Shown here one piece after another: positions 17,849-26,765 of a stretch of 64,000 nt of DNA (the first letter of the stretch is position 1; each line of letters begins with the position of its first letter). The position numbers and the translations under genes are program-made. Below the pieces are notes generated by a model. That model ran no database searches. It was not told the origin of the DNA and worked only from the letters and a program-made list of their open reading frames with translations. The DNA is from Bacillus sp. UNC438CL73TsuS30. GTDB taxonomy: Bacteria > Bacillota > Bacilli > Bacillales > Cytobacillaceae. The stretch is taken from positions 1,419,999-1,483,998 of the forward strand of contig NZ_KI535295.1 of NCBI RefSeq assembly GCF_000482325.1, read 5' to 3'.

Positions 17849-18046
17849 CTATTTTACATTACCAACAAACCAAATGGAACTGCTGCCTTCAAAATACTCT
17901 TCAGGATCTCCTTCGAAACCTTTAACTTCTAACCCTTCAGGGATGTATAGACCCCAATCTTTTTCAAGAAACTTCTTTTTCCTCGGATTTTCTTTTTTCT
18001 TACCATTCGTGAAGAAATACCCCCGTTGTCTTTTTATTGGCTTACC
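17849..18046 (-). pseudogene. C-terminal remnant of an unknown gene
   Basis: One minus frame without a start codon reads GYFFTNGKKKENPRKKKFLE, then KDWGLYIPEGLEVKGFEGDP and EEYFEGSSSIWFVGNVK to a TAG, followed directly by a terminator. The protein-like composition and matched terminator argue for a true gene end whose 5' part is lost. A plus-strand frame over the same bases has poor composition and is rejected. Confidence 0.45.
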
Positions 18047-18207
18047 TTATAAAATTGTATATGTTGTAAGAAACAAAACATTTTTCGTTACTACAATATG
18101 AAGCGGTCGGATGCCATTTTAGCAGCCCAAGTAAAATGGTATATGTTATAATTTGGAAAAGTTATATAGTAAAGTTATATAGTAAAGTTAGCAATAGGGG
18201 GGATGTT

Positions 18208-18927
18208 ATGAAATTCGTTAAAAACACGGTGTTGATAATCATTTTTACAGTTATATTAACCTCATGTGATAAAGCAGTTTTTAACAATGGATGTCCAGAC
18301 TCGATTATTGAATGGGTTGATGTATTGATGATGAACAATATTAAGTATCAACACTATTTTCCTGAACCGGGAATTGAAAAAGTTTCTGTTTCACTTGAAA
18401 AAGGGAAAGAAATCGGGAAAGTAACGTACAAAATGGCTGACAGTGCATGCAGCGATTATCAAATGAAAAATGGAGACGCAGCTTATTTAGAAAAAGGGAC
18501 CCCTATTTACAAATTAAAGGGATACCCATCGTCTTTTATTGTCGTGGCAGATAATAATATTTATGTAGCCGATCAAAATGGAAAAGCTAAGACTGCCGGT
18601 GAACTGTACCCTCTACGCGGGCTTGTAAAAAACATTCATATCGAAAGTACAGAAGATGGCAAACGATTATACACTTTTTCAGCACAATCAACAGATAAAT
18701 TTATAAACGCTTGGTATCAGTTAAACCTAGAAGGTTATCATGCTTTACAAAAGAAACGCAGTTTTGAAGGAGAACGTGTTTTTTTAGAAATCGAATTAAA
18801 CAACGGTGCAACCTTTAGACTGCTTTACTGGGCAAACACCAACACGTTTAACGTTGGCGCGGTCGGAAATAAAGCAGTTAGAGAAATCATTATGAATGAG
18901 TTATCAAAAATACATAAGCCTTCATAG
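18208..18927 (+). CDS. Putative lipoprotein, unknown function
   Basis: 239 residues with a type II signal peptide (VLIIIFTVILTSC, lipobox LTSC, Cys about residue 20), so a membrane-anchored extracytoplasmic lipoprotein. The mature part has no domain I recognise; it is beta-rich with segments GIEKVSVSLEKGKEIGKV and AYLEKGTPIYKLKGYPSSF. The ATG at 18208 follows GGGGGG. Two direct copies of a 13-bp unit (AAGTTATATAGTA) lie at about 18158-18190 before it. A perfect terminator follows. Confidence 0.72.
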   Translation: MKFVKNTVLIIIFTVILTSCDKAVFNNGCPDSIIEWVDVLMMNNIKYQHYFPEPGIEKVSVSLEKGKEIGKVTYKMADSACSDYQMKNGDAAYLEKGTPIYKLKGYPSSFIVVADNNIYVADQNGKAKTAGELYPLRGLVKNIHIESTEDGKRLYTFSAQSTDKFINAWYQLNLEGYHALQKKRSFEGERVFLEIELNNGATFRLLYWANTNTFNVGAVGNKAVREIIMNELSKIHKPS

Positions 18928-18944
18928 GACAATCTCACCTATAT

Positions 18945-18988
18945 GGGGTACCACCAGCAAAACGCGATTATCTGGTGGTACCCCTTTT
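18945..18988 (+). terminator. Strong Rho-independent terminator
   Basis: GGGGTACCACCAG / CTGGTGGTACCCC perfect 13-bp stem followed by TTTT. Confidence 0.9.
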
Positions 18989-19121
18989 GAAGCTTTTCGG
19001 TGCACCAACATGGATTTTTAAATTGCTTTTAATAATTTTTGGGATTTTACTGTTATCGTTGGGAGTTTTATATCAGATAATTCCTGATTATCTTTTTCAA
19101 CTGATGAATGCGTTTTGGTAA
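18987..19121 (+). pseudogene. Possible remnant of a small membrane protein
   Basis: An open stretch without good start reads LKLFGAPTWIFKLLLIIFGI then LLLSLGVLYQIIPDYLFQLM and a TAA. The hydrophobic pattern looks like a membrane segment. It begins inside the preceding terminator, so it is probably not expressed. Confidence 0.25.
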
Positions 19122-19135
19122 TATTCAGGAACGTT

Positions 19136-19157
19136 TTTTACTAAAGGGGCAGGGTTC
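19136..19157 (+). repeat. Dispersed repeat, right-arm fragment
   Basis: TTTTTTACTAAAGGGGCAGG, only the right arm. It abuts the 3' end of the minus-strand gene at 19163. Confidence 0.55.
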
Positions 19158-19162
19158 TTTAT

Positions 19163-19612
19163 TTACTGTACTTCCCATTTGAATTTTCCATTATACTGTT
19201 TAAGTTGTTTTTTCACTTGTTCCAATTCATAAAAACTTGAATGTGCTTTTTTGACAATTTCTTCATCCGTTTTACCTTCTTTTAGAAGAGTCCTGATAAG
19301 TTCATATCTTGATGCCTCAAACTCAAAATAACCATGATATATATTAAGTTGATTTCTTATGTCCTTTAATTCAACATAGCTGGTTGTTGCTATATAAACA
19401 ATCTCTTGGTCTGTTTTACCCATTTGTATAAGAGTTCTAACAATGCTATATCTTTGGTTTACTTGACCTGTCGCATATCCTTCTCCCCATCCGTCATCCC
19501 AAGCTATATCGTAGCATTCTTTGCAAGGAAGACACTCTTCTTCCTTCTCTTTAACTAATCCCAATAGTAATGGTAATGAAATTAATGTGACAAGAAATAA
19601 TGTTTGTTTCAC
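19163..19612 (-). CDS. Exported or anchored protein with two tandem helical repeats
   Basis: About 149 residues. The N-terminus is hydrophobic (TLFLVTLISLPLLLGLV, signal peptide or anchor), followed by C-x-x-C-x-x-C (CLPCKEC). A ~45-residue unit then occurs twice: RYSIVRTLIQMGKTDQEIV and RYELIRTLLKEGKTDEEIV, each followed by a [SV]-x-EL-[KE] helix. I prefer the GTG at 19612, eight bases after AAAGGTG, over the GTG three codons earlier. No family recognised; the repeat suggests an internal duplication. Confidence 0.6.
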   Translation of the reverse strand: MKQTLFLVTLISLPLLLGLVKEKEEECLPCKECYDIAWDDGWGEGYATGQVNQRYSIVRTLIQMGKTDQEIVYIATTSYVELKDIRNQLNIYHGYFEFEASRYELIRTLLKEGKTDEEIVKKAHSSFYELEQVKKQLKQYNGKFKWEVQ

Positions 19613-19999
19613 AAAAGTCACACCTTTTTTAACCTAGTATGAACTTTTAGTTCACTAATTACTTCTTTTGAATTGGTGAATATTATTCACCAACTATTAT
19701 CAGGATTTCATTCTTGAAGCACGGATAGTCAGTAATTCAATTACTTAATGTTGTTTATTCACATATCCTATCACCATCAAAAAGCATTGAACATGATTCG
19801 GGCTTAAAGGATTCCAGTCAAAAATCGCGTTAGATGACATTAGACTAAAGAGAAATAAGGAGGATTATAACGAAATTTTATTAAGACACAATTGCGATTC
19901 TTCAAGGTGAAGGTCGCTTTTTTCATTAATCTATCATCCTCATTAACTTTTTTAACAATTGTGCCATTTAATGGTATAAGATTACAAGCAAAACAGAGG

Positions 20000-20041
20000 A
20001 TGTGTGGCCGAGTTAATCCATGGGGTGACAATCTTTTTTAA
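20000..20041 (+). pseudogene. N-terminal scrap resembling a SRAP/YedK gene
   Basis: AGAGG precedes an ATG whose short frame reads MCGRVNPWGDNLF then TAA. SRAP (HMCES/YedK) proteins begin MCGR with the catalytic Cys2. Only this N-terminus is here, so it may be a chance match or the last trace of a deleted gene. Confidence 0.25.
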
Positions 20042-20069
20042 TTGTATTAACGGAATCACAAAAGGGAAA

Positions 20070-20106
20070 AGAGCGTAATTTCATACTCAAATTACACTCT
20101 TTTTGC
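20070..20106 (+). terminator. Terminator-like hairpin
   Basis: AGAGCGTAATTT / AAATTACACTCT stem followed by TTTTTGCC. Confidence 0.65.
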
Positions 20107-20151
20107 CATGCAATCGTATAGGGGAGAACTGATTTTAAAAAAGCTTGGAAT

Positions 20152-20523
20152 TTATTTTACATCTATTGATTTATCGCTTAATGGAATAAAAGAGTTGGTC
20201 ATTGGTTGTCCAAAAATAATTTTCCATTGGCCATTTTCGTTATAAACAGCTAAATTTTGTGTGTAGCTGTGATTTGGATATTTAGTTTCAATTTGAGCGA
20301 TAGCCAGTGAATCTGTAATCATCTTGATCCCATAAGTTGATATATCAGGAGTTGGTCCCTGAGCCATAGCTTTTAAGTGTTGCTCTATCTTGTTATCGCT
20401 CGTTTTTGTTGCTGTTTTAATGTATGTTTTCATTTTTGAAACATCATGAGATTTGATTTCCTTTGAATAATCTTCAAAAAGTTTTACTACCTCTGTTTCC
20501 TTTTGACTTCTAGTTGGATTCAA
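20152..20523 (-). CDS. NTF2/SnoaL-like protein
   Basis: 123 residues with the alpha/beta cone pattern of NTF2-like proteins: VVKLFEDYSKEIKSHDVSKM for the N-terminal helices, then strands SLAIAQIETKYPNHSY, NLAVYNENGQWKIIFGQPM. The TTG at 20523 is eight bases after GGAGG. The function of such solitary NTF2-like proteins is unknown; no signal peptide is present. Confidence 0.65.
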   Translation of the reverse strand: MNPTRSQKETEVVKLFEDYSKEIKSHDVSKMKTYIKTATKTSDNKIEQHLKAMAQGPTPDISTYGIKMITDSLAIAQIETKYPNHSYTQNLAVYNENGQWKIIFGQPMTNSFIPLSDKSIDVK

Positions 20524-20642
20524 GGACTTGCCTCCATAAGGCCGATTCTACTTTAGTGGCTACTTTTAAATATCATAAATATTAATAATCTTGCAAAAAA
20601 GAGAATAAGGTAATACAGTATCTTCCTAAAGGGGGCTTCTAA

Positions 20643-21578
20643 TTGAAACACTTTACAAAATGGATAAATCGGACGTTCAATCATGATTCCAGAAAAAAAT
20701 TGACTCTCTTTATGGGAGCTCAATATGAACCGCAAACATTTGGACAACCAGTTGAACGAAACCAAACCTCGTTAATAAGTACCAGAGATGCCGAAAAATA
20801 CTTTCGTCCTTCCCGCCTCCCTATTAAAAATACCCTTATCAAGAACTTCTAATTTTTTGATCCTTATTATGATAAAAACTACAAAGAAATTAAACTCTCT
20901 GCATCATTATCTCGGACTCCTGATGAAACTGTTTTAAACTACTTTAGTATTTTAAGAGAGGCAGAAAACCTCACTCAAAACCAGTTGGGTGGGTGCGGAA
21001 CTGTGGGGATGGCAAGGTTGCCCTATCCAATTGCATATAACTTTTTTACGAAAGACTATCAGAAAAGGGTTTCCTATAATAAATATCTTCAATCGTTTGC
21101 CGGAATTGGACATATAAATTTAGTTAAGATGAACAGACTTCCTGATGAAAATGGCATTGTTCCATATTTCGTTGAGCTAGAAAGCATCGAAGGCTCATCA
21201 AAAGGCGTAACCTATTTTGCTTATTATTACGGCTATGTCCAATTAAAAAAAGTTCAAAACATGTATAAAATTGACCAGATGAAATTGTACGGAGAGGACT
21301 TCCTATGTGCAGCCTATCATCTCTGGCAGCATGATGCGGAAGCAGTCGTTGGTATTATGTATGGAGAATGGTGCAAGTTAATAAAAAAACAGCTGCCTAC
21401 TAAACAAGAGGGTTACGTCAAAACCATTGATTATATTGGTACGGATGGAGCAGATTATCGATTTATTTTTTATCAATTAACAAATGATACAGATGTATTA
21501 ATTTCTCAATATAAAAAGGATTCTGAAGGAAACTGGGAATCCATCAGAATTGATCCTTACAAATGTGTAAAAAACTAG
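20643..21578 (+). pseudogene. Unknown protein gene with one in-frame TAA
   Basis: A TTG at 20643 follows AAGGGGG. The frame (MKHFTKWINRTFNHDSRKKL) stops at TAA 20850-20852 and then continues without shift for 242 codons (FFDPYYDKNYKEIKLSASLS ... GNWESIRIDPYKCVKN) to 21578. Both parts look protein-like and together would make about 311 residues with no membrane segment. From 20985 the second part alone could only be translated from a GTG (at 20991) or similar. I do not recognise the family. Confidence 0.6.
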
Positions 21579-21649
21579 GCGTGATATTAATTCGAACCTT
21601 TACTTTAAGGCACAAACAGTGGCTTTCATTAAATAAAAGTTCTATTTTC

Positions 21650-21758
21650 TTTGTGAAATATTGTACTTAAACTAATGGGTGCAAGAGTTTAAGATCCAGC
21701 TGCCATTTTCAAAAATGGTGGCTTTTTCTTATTTAGATAACGGGGCAGGTTAGTACAA
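21650..21758 (+). repeat. Dispersed repeat, complete copy
   Basis: Left arm TTTGTGAAATATTGTACTTA and ACTAATGGGTGCAAGAGTTT; hairpin CCAGCTGCCATTTTC with AAAATGGTGGC plus TTTTT; right arm GATAACGGGGCAGGTTAGTA. Confidence 0.88.
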
Positions 21759-21773
21759 TGGGTCGCTATTCAT

Positions 21774-22007
21774 TTGAGAAGAGGTTATCAATTATCCAAT
21801 GACGATTTTTCTTATAGACTGCAAGTTGATATCAACGGAAACAAAGGTTATTTTCAGGAATGGGACGACAGTGGTGAAGTTGATAAAAATGGAGACATCA
21901 TTACTGGTGGCTTACTGAATTGGGTACAAAATGGTACTTCTGTAGAGATGAATAGTTCAAGATTATCGAAAGAACAAATGTTAGAAATAGCAAGGTCAAT
22001 GAATTAA
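21774..22007 (+). pseudogene. C-terminal fragment of a DUF4367-like protein, joined to a repeat
   Basis: The 77-residue frame resembles only the last part of a DUF4367-type lipoprotein domain (WVQNGTSVEMNSSRLSKEQM, LEIARSMN at the end). It begins 15 bp after the repeat's right arm, with no start codon context or signal peptide. The rest of the gene is missing, so the repeat marks the break. Confidence 0.5.
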
Positions 22008-22228
22008 GCTAAATAAAGTTTGTGAAGTATTATTCTTCTATTCTGAACCCATTTTGGTACGTATTGTCATTTTGGCGACTTTTCGTTGATTGTAACTGTG
22101 TGAAAAGGAACGATAATTGCAAACCCTTTCCTATTTATAATCACCATACATGGAACCGTTTCGGCAGTTCTTCTTCTATTCTTTATAATCCTAAAAATTT
22201 GCCATAAATTTACCATTTAATAATATAA
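22008..22228. other. Stretch with a possible decayed membrane segment
   Basis: One plus frame (about 22108-22211) reads TIIANPFLFIITIHGTVSAV then LLLFFIILKICHKFTI to a TAA, hydrophobic but with no start. Nothing else seen. Confidence 0.25.
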
Positions 22229-22249
22229 ATGGATATAAGGGGTGAGGCA

Positions 22250-23404
22250 ATGAAATCAAATGAAAATTTCACATTAAAATATACTTACCGATCTTTACTA
22301 CTAGTGTTCCTAATATTTTTTATAATTTCATTTATAGTTCTAATGGGGTTTAAAATAGACTCTCAATCTATTCAAAATACAATTGGTATATTAAATAAAG
22401 AAAAAATCTTTGTTCGTTTCTTCGGTGCTGAAAATCATTACTATTTCCTTAAAAATGAAGAACCTCTTCTCACAGTATCAAAAATGTCAACCATAGGTTT
22501 TCAATTAGCAACAGCTATTAAACCAACCGATGCTAGAACTTTCCTTGGGAATGAATTACCTGGACTAAGAATATATGATACCGAAATAGTGGTTGCTGGT
22601 GAAGGGACAAACCTTGCTACTCTTCCACTTGAATCCTCCCCACCTCTTGATGTTCTACTTCATGAAAGGAAAGTAGCGGAAGAAAAATTAAATCAAAACA
22701 ATACTCCTCAAGATAATAAACCAATAACTAATCCCGCAAAAAAGTCAGTATTTATATATCAAAGTCATAGTTATGAATCTTTCCTTCCTCTATTACAAGA
22801 TGCAAAAGTGCCTAATGATGCTATAAGCAATGATGAACGGGTAAATGTAATTAATGTTGGACAACGTTTGGCTGATGATTTGATGAAAAAAGGAATTGGT
22901 GTTGATCACGATAAAACAAATATGACGCAAGAATTACATAAAAGGGGATGGCAAACACCAAAAGCTTATACAGTTTCACATCAAATCGTTGAAGCAGCAG
23001 CGGGCAACAATAATAATTTAAAGTATTATATTGATATACATCGTGATGACGCCCGAGCAAATTTGACAACTAAAACCATTAACGGCGAAAAATATGCCAG
23101 ACTCTATTTTATTGTTGGGAAAGAAAACAAAAATTATCTGGAAAATTTAGCGTTGGTAAAAAAATTAAACAGTGAGTTAGAAACAAAGTATCCTGGTATT
23201 AGTAGAGGGATATTCCTAAAAACATACAGCGAAGGTAATGGCATTTATAATCAGGATATTTCCAATAAAGCCATGTTGATGGAAGTTGGGGGCGTAGATA
23301 ATAATTTAGATGAACTTTATAGGACGGTTGATGCATTTTCAGAAATACTTGCTAATTATTATTGGAGCTCAAATGATGCTAAGGAGGTAAATGGAAATGG
23401 TTAA
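22250..23404 (+). CDS. SpoIIP-family peptidoglycan hydrolase (paralogue)
   Basis: 384 residues. One N-terminal membrane anchor (SLLLVFLIFFIISFIVLMGF) is followed by the SpoIIP domain. Conserved segments: VFIYQSHSYESFLP, NVINVGQRLADDL, YYIDIHRDDA (zinc/catalytic His region) and MLMEVGGVDNNLDELYRTVD. SpoIIP with SpoIID and SpoIIM degrades septal wall to drive engulfment during sporulation. It is not next to gpr, where the main spoIIP gene normally lies, so it may be a second copy. ATG at 22250 follows AAGGGGTGAG. It overlaps the next gene by eight bases. Confidence 0.88.
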   Translation: MKSNENFTLKYTYRSLLLVFLIFFIISFIVLMGFKIDSQSIQNTIGILNKEKIFVRFFGAENHYYFLKNEEPLLTVSKMSTIGFQLATAIKPTDARTFLGNELPGLRIYDTEIVVAGEGTNLATLPLESSPPLDVLLHERKVAEEKLNQNNTPQDNKPITNPAKKSVFIYQSHSYESFLPLLQDAKVPNDAISNDERVNVINVGQRLADDLMKKGIGVDHDKTNMTQELHKRGWQTPKAYTVSHQIVEAAAGNNNNLKYYIDIHRDDARANLTTKTINGEKYARLYFIVGKENKNYLENLALVKKLNSELETKYPGISRGIFLKTYSEGNGIYNQDISNKAMLMEVGGVDNNLDELYRTVDAFSEILANYYWSSNDAKEVNGNG

Positions 23405-23570
23405 ATCGTTGCCTTCCTCAGTAAAATGGTTATTTTTCACTTTTTATAGTAGCATGCTCTCTTTTTGCTTTACAGGATTTTCAGAAGTAACCATTACCGC
23501 ATTCTTAACAGGTTTTATCTTTTCAATAGCTTATTTAATTAAGGAAAACTTACAAAGAAAAACAATTTAA
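23397..23570 (+). CDS. Small membrane protein coupled to the SpoIIP gene (57 aa)
   Basis: The ATG at 23397 lies inside the end of the SpoIIP gene, nine bases after AAGGAGG. The product has two hydrophobic segments (WLFFTFYSSMLSFCFTGF and TITAFLTGFIFSIAYLI) and a basic tail. The overlap and strong site point to coordinated expression, possibly in sporulation. No family known to me. Confidence 0.7.
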   Translation: MVKSLPSSVKWLFFTFYSSMLSFCFTGFSEVTITAFLTGFIFSIAYLIKENLQRKTI

Positions 23571-23637
23571 TGCTCATCGTTACAGCTAAAAAGGACTTAG
23601 TTTATCCATACTTAATGACAATTACAATAGTTATGAG

Positions 23638-23668
23638 GAACTTGGAAATACTCCAAGTTCTTCTTTAG
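23638..23668 (+). terminator. Terminator after the SpoIIP pair
   Basis: GAACTTGGA-AATAC-TCCAAGTTC perfect stem followed by TTCTTT. The rest of 23571-23888 is AT-rich with nothing recognised. Confidence 0.7.
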
Positions 23669-23888
23669 TATTCATAAAAGCTATTCGGTTTACCAAAACA
23701 TAGGAAGTACAAAATTTTGAAAAAAGGTACTTAAATTACCCTGAAAATAAGTTTCCTCAAGATTAGTAAAATGACAATACTATTGAAGTTAAATAAACAC
23801 ACTCATAAATTCAAATAATTAGGTCAAAATACATCTACTATCTATACGTTGATTCGGTAAATGAGGTTAACACGAAGGAGCTTATAAC

Positions 23889-24470
23889 ATGGCACCAAAA
23901 GTTTTATGCAGCATTTTTGCCTTATGTGCCCTATTGGTAACAGGTCAGCAAGCCCAGGCAGAAAGTAATCTAATACCAGCTAAGGAATCTATAAAGGAAG
24001 AAATAAACTACATATACCCTGACAATAAAGAAAAAGTATTTACCGAAACTGTAGACCAATTTTATGAGGCATTAAGGAAAAGGAGTTATCCTGTGCATCA
24101 GGAGTTTTACAGAAAACATTATGAGTTTTACAAAAAACATAAGAATAAACTTGGAAACATGGATACGGCTCTTTTTAAAGACATGCCCGATGCATCAGCA
24201 AATTTTAGAAAAAAGGTACTGTTTCATGAGGTGGAAAAATTTAATTATATAACTTGGGATGGAAATGGTATTCTTACTCCCTACCCATATATAACAATGA
24301 AGTATAATCAGGCAATCAGTCCAGACAGACAGGTATATTTTTTTTATTCATTTAAAGATACAGATGAAGAGTTTAGAGGAAGATGTGCAGTATATGATGT
24401 AGAAACAAAACAACGACTTGCTGGTGGAGGTATATATATTAATAAGTACCCAAAAATAAGAAGTAAATAA
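23889..24470 (+). CDS. Secreted protein of unknown function (193 aa)
   Basis: A clear type I signal peptide (VLCSIFALCALLVTG) with a likely cut after QAQA at about residue 24. The mature part is charged and helical at first (VDQFYEALRKRSYPVHQEFY) then beta-rich (YPYITMKYNQAISPDRQVYF). No cysteine pattern or known domain. ATG follows GAAGGAGC. A repeat follows 40 bp downstream. Confidence 0.65.
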   Translation: MAPKVLCSIFALCALLVTGQQAQAESNLIPAKESIKEEINYIYPDNKEKVFTETVDQFYEALRKRSYPVHQEFYRKHYEFYKKHKNKLGNMDTALFKDMPDASANFRKKVLFHEVEKFNYITWDGNGILTPYPYITMKYNQAISPDRQVYFFYSFKDTDEEFRGRCAVYDVETKQRLAGGGIYINKYPKIRSK

Positions 24471-24512
24471 ATGAGCTAAATTCAAATCATAGCTTTATTA
24501 TAATCTTAATGC

Positions 24513-24606
24513 TTTTGCACTAACGGTTGCAAGAGGTTAAGAGTAGGGCTGTCGTTGTGACAGCTTTTTCTTATTGTGTAACATTGCAGAGTAGTTTAAT
24601 AAGCAA
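24513..24606 (+). repeat. Dispersed repeat, near-complete copy
   Basis: GCACTAACGGTTGCAAGAGG, hairpin GGGCTGTCGTTGTGACAGC plus TTTTT, right arm eroded to GTGTAACATTGCAGAGTAG. Confidence 0.72.
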
Positions 24607-24722
24607 GAGTATAAAGGAAAACAAAAAGAGTCTGGAATTTCCCCAAAATCTTTTAAAAGTTTTAATTTACTACTTACTTTTATTCTCAAGGTCATAGGTT
24701 ATTTGCAGAGGAAGGAATTATA

Positions 24723-25286
24723 ATGAATATAAAATATGAAGTTATACCTAATGAAAAAGCTGAACTCTGTAGAGAGTTATGTAATGAGCTTATGGTCTTT
24801 CAAAAGTCAAAGACAAGTATTAAACCTGAATTGTTTGACAGTATGAATTTTGATACACGGCTGATTCCTTCAATGAGGAGTGCAATTTATAATCATATTG
24901 TGGTTGCTATCGATGAGGAGTATAAGATAGTTGGCTATGCTTACTCGAACATCTCTCCAAAAGAAGCATATTCCAATGATTTTGCCACTTTTTTTGATCT
25001 TTCATCCGTTAGAGGGGAAAACGTTGGTTGTTTATCCCAATTTTATATAAAACAAGAATACAGACAATTCGGTATTGGCTCTAAACTTTTCGATTTGTCA
25101 ATAGAATGGTTGAATCAATTTGATGATGTTGAGGATTATTTTATTTTTGTTTCGAACGGTAATTCTAATGCTTTAGAGTTTTATAAACGAAAAGGATTTG
25201 GTTTTAGCCATGAAATTTTGGATGGTTTTATAACTGTTTTACGAAACAAAGACTCTATAAATGCATTTTTACAGGGTATGAGGTAA
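24723..25286 (+). CDS. GNAT N-acetyltransferase
   Basis: 187 residues. Acetyl-CoA-binding motif A is visible in LSQFYIKQEYRQFGIGSKLF (Q-x-x-x-G-x-G), and motif B in FVSNGNSNALEFYKRKGFGF. The N-terminal part includes a long insertion for the acceptor substrate, which cannot be identified. ATG follows GAGGAAGG. It appears intact, unlike the GNAT at 13.5 kb. Confidence 0.87.
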   Translation: MNIKYEVIPNEKAELCRELCNELMVFQKSKTSIKPELFDSMNFDTRLIPSMRSAIYNHIVVAIDEEYKIVGYAYSNISPKEAYSNDFATFFDLSSVRGENVGCLSQFYIKQEYRQFGIGSKLFDLSIEWLNQFDDVEDYFIFVSNGNSNALEFYKRKGFGFSHEILDGFITVLRNKDSINAFLQGMR

Positions 25287-25354
25287 ATGATTTCAACTAG
25301 CAAGTCAATACATCTATCTCACCTTTCAACATTAAAAGAGCCCATAAATAAATT

Positions 25355-25388
25355 GCCGTAGCACTTATAAAGTGCTGCGGTTATTTAT
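25355..25388 (+). terminator. Rho-independent terminator
   Basis: CCGTAGCACTT-ATA.. AAGTGCTGCGG stem followed by TTATTTAT. Confidence 0.65.
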
Positions 25389-25488
25389 AACATCTTTAAT
25401 TCTTCTTCAGATTTATACCCTCTAGCCAGATTTTTTTAATGTATACCAATTAGGAAGGTCCTAGTAGACATAAGCCAGGCGACAAAAT

Positions 25489-25517
25489 AAAAGGTCGGTG
25501 ATTACCGGCCTTTTATG
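25489..25517. terminator. Bidirectional terminator-like hairpin
   Basis: AAAAGGTCGG / CCGGCCTTTT stem with loop TGATTA. Confidence 0.65.
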
Positions 25518-25558
25518 TACATATTCAATTAGGGGTTTAGGTTTTTTGGATTTTTGTT

Positions 25559-25827
25559 AGCAGTATGTTTACTTAATTATCGCAAAAGAGGAACCAGTGG
25601 ATACACTACCACCGGAATACTCAAAACTATCAGTACCTTTACCATCGACCGTTCCGGAAACCGAGACAATATAGTAATCTTTAAAAGTTCCCTTAGAAAG
25701 TTATACGGTGAATATCAATTAGACTCAAAGAAATGGAAAGAAGGGCTTTCCAGACGAACTATTGGATCAAAACGAAGCGTTACCACATTCGTTAAATATT
25801 AGTGACCTGCTGCTCTCAAGGTTGTAA
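25559..25827 (+). pseudogene. Frame-shifted remnant of an unknown gene
   Basis: Protein-like segments lie in different frames: EEPVDTLPPEYSKLSVPLPS then TVPETETI and TAG, later LYGEYQLDSKKW, then GFPDELLDQNEALPHSLNIS with DLLLSRL and a TAA at 25825. This fits one gene hit by at least two frameshifts. No family recognised. Confidence 0.35.
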
Positions 25828-25975
25828 GAAATGAAAAGGTCAGATAAATTGCTTGCTTTTGTGTCATAGTGGGAAAATACAGTTAACTTTCCTATGATTA
25901 CTTTTTTGGTATAAAAAGGATTTTGTTTGCACTTTATTGAATTAAGTATTAATGTTTCGACAGGGGGGTTCATCT

Positions 25976-26179
25976 TTGAATTTGTTTTTTTTCTTTGATA
26001 TGACTAATATGATGAGAAATATAATAGTCAGTTTTTTTCAAAATGGGATATGGGTTGTAGGATTCTTTTATTTACTAAATGCCACCTATAAAAATTCCAA
26101 ACTGGTTCTAACATCGAAATTAATTAGCAGTATTGCTTTAGCTTTTATACTAGTCCATTCAATACTTAGTAGTATCTAG
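25976..26179 (+). CDS. Small two-segment membrane protein
   Basis: About 67 residues from a TTG at 25976, which is preceded by AGGGGGGT. Two hydrophobic stretches: VSFFQNGIWVVGFFYLLN and SSIALAFILVHSILSSI. An alternative start is the ATG at 26000. A terminator follows. Function unknown. Confidence 0.5.
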   Translation: MNLFFFFDMTNMMRNIIVSFFQNGIWVVGFFYLLNATYKNSKLVLTSKLISSIALAFILVHSILSSI

Positions 26180-26213
26180 TTTAAAAGTTAGCATTAGCTA
26201 AAAAAAGAGAGGA

Positions 26214-26243
26214 AGTCAGCAGAAAGTGGCTGGCTTTTTTTGT
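26214..26243 (+). terminator. Rho-independent terminator
   Basis: AGTCAGC / GGCTGGCT imperfect stem followed by TTTTTTT, 35 bp after the small membrane protein gene. Confidence 0.7.
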
Positions 26244-26320
26244 ATAGTGGGAAGAGGATGTTCATCTGATTTTTAACTAACGGGGAGTTGAATAATATAA
26301 CCGAAGAAAAAACACCCTTT

Positions 26321-26716
26321 TTACAAAGGATGCCTGCATTTAGTTATTTCGGTTGGCTTTAACCTTTTGCTTTTGAAATCAATTGCCTGCCACTTTAAGG
26401 TCTTTTCATTACTAAAAGTGATAGTCACTAAATCATGTGGGGGATTATGGGCCCCTTCAAAAGTCCTTACCTGAACGGTGACATTAAATAAGTAACTGCC
26501 TTGTCGCAGCTTCTTAACACGGGTTATATTAGCACAATTATTTTGTTTGATTTCGCCATATTGTTTTTTCAATTCCTGTTGAATTGAGGGATAAAGCATA
26601 CTCAAAATAAGGTCATCACGCAACTGTACATCATTTTTAGTTACGGTTTCAGCTTTAACGGGTGAATAAGAGAAAAGGGTTAAGTAGGCAATCAATATTA
26701 AAAGACTTTTTCTCAT
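26321..26716 (-). CDS. DUF3888-domain exported protein
   Basis: 131 residues with a signal peptide (LLILIAYLTLFSYSPVKA). DUF3888 features: LRDDLILSMLYPSIQQELKK near the start and FNVTVQVRTFEGAHNPPHDL in the middle, the HNPP motif being characteristic. Two cysteines are present in the mature part. The function of this common Bacillus family is unknown. ATG follows TGGAGGAT. Confidence 0.85.
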   Translation of the reverse strand: MRKSLLILIAYLTLFSYSPVKAETVTKNDVQLRDDLILSMLYPSIQQELKKQYGEIKQNNCANITRVKKLRQGSYLFNVTVQVRTFEGAHNPPHDLVTITFSNEKTLKWQAIDFKSKRLKPTEITKCRHPL

Positions 26717-26765
26717 AAAAATCCTCCATTCCAGGTTTCACTTATAATTAACAATTAAAGAAATT

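Larger units (their letters stand above)
19613..20151. other. Gene-poor stretch with a degenerate repeat piece and a SRAP-like start
   Basis: AT-rich and without an intact gene. At 19888-19925, TTGCGATTCTTCAAGGTGAA with GGTCGCTTTTTTC resembles the central part of the dispersed repeat copy at 29.4 kb. At 20000-20041 a ribosome-binding-site-preceded ATG starts a 13-residue frame (listed separately). At 20070-20104 lies a terminator. Confidence 0.45.

Noticed and set aside
17730-18101. A 123-residue plus-strand reading frame
   Set aside because: No ribosome binding site, unusual composition, and the opposite strand carries a protein-like remnant with its own terminator.
19840-20031. A 63-residue minus-strand reading frame
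   Set aside because: Overlaps repeat-like and SRAP-like sequence on the other strand, no start site, no recognisable features.
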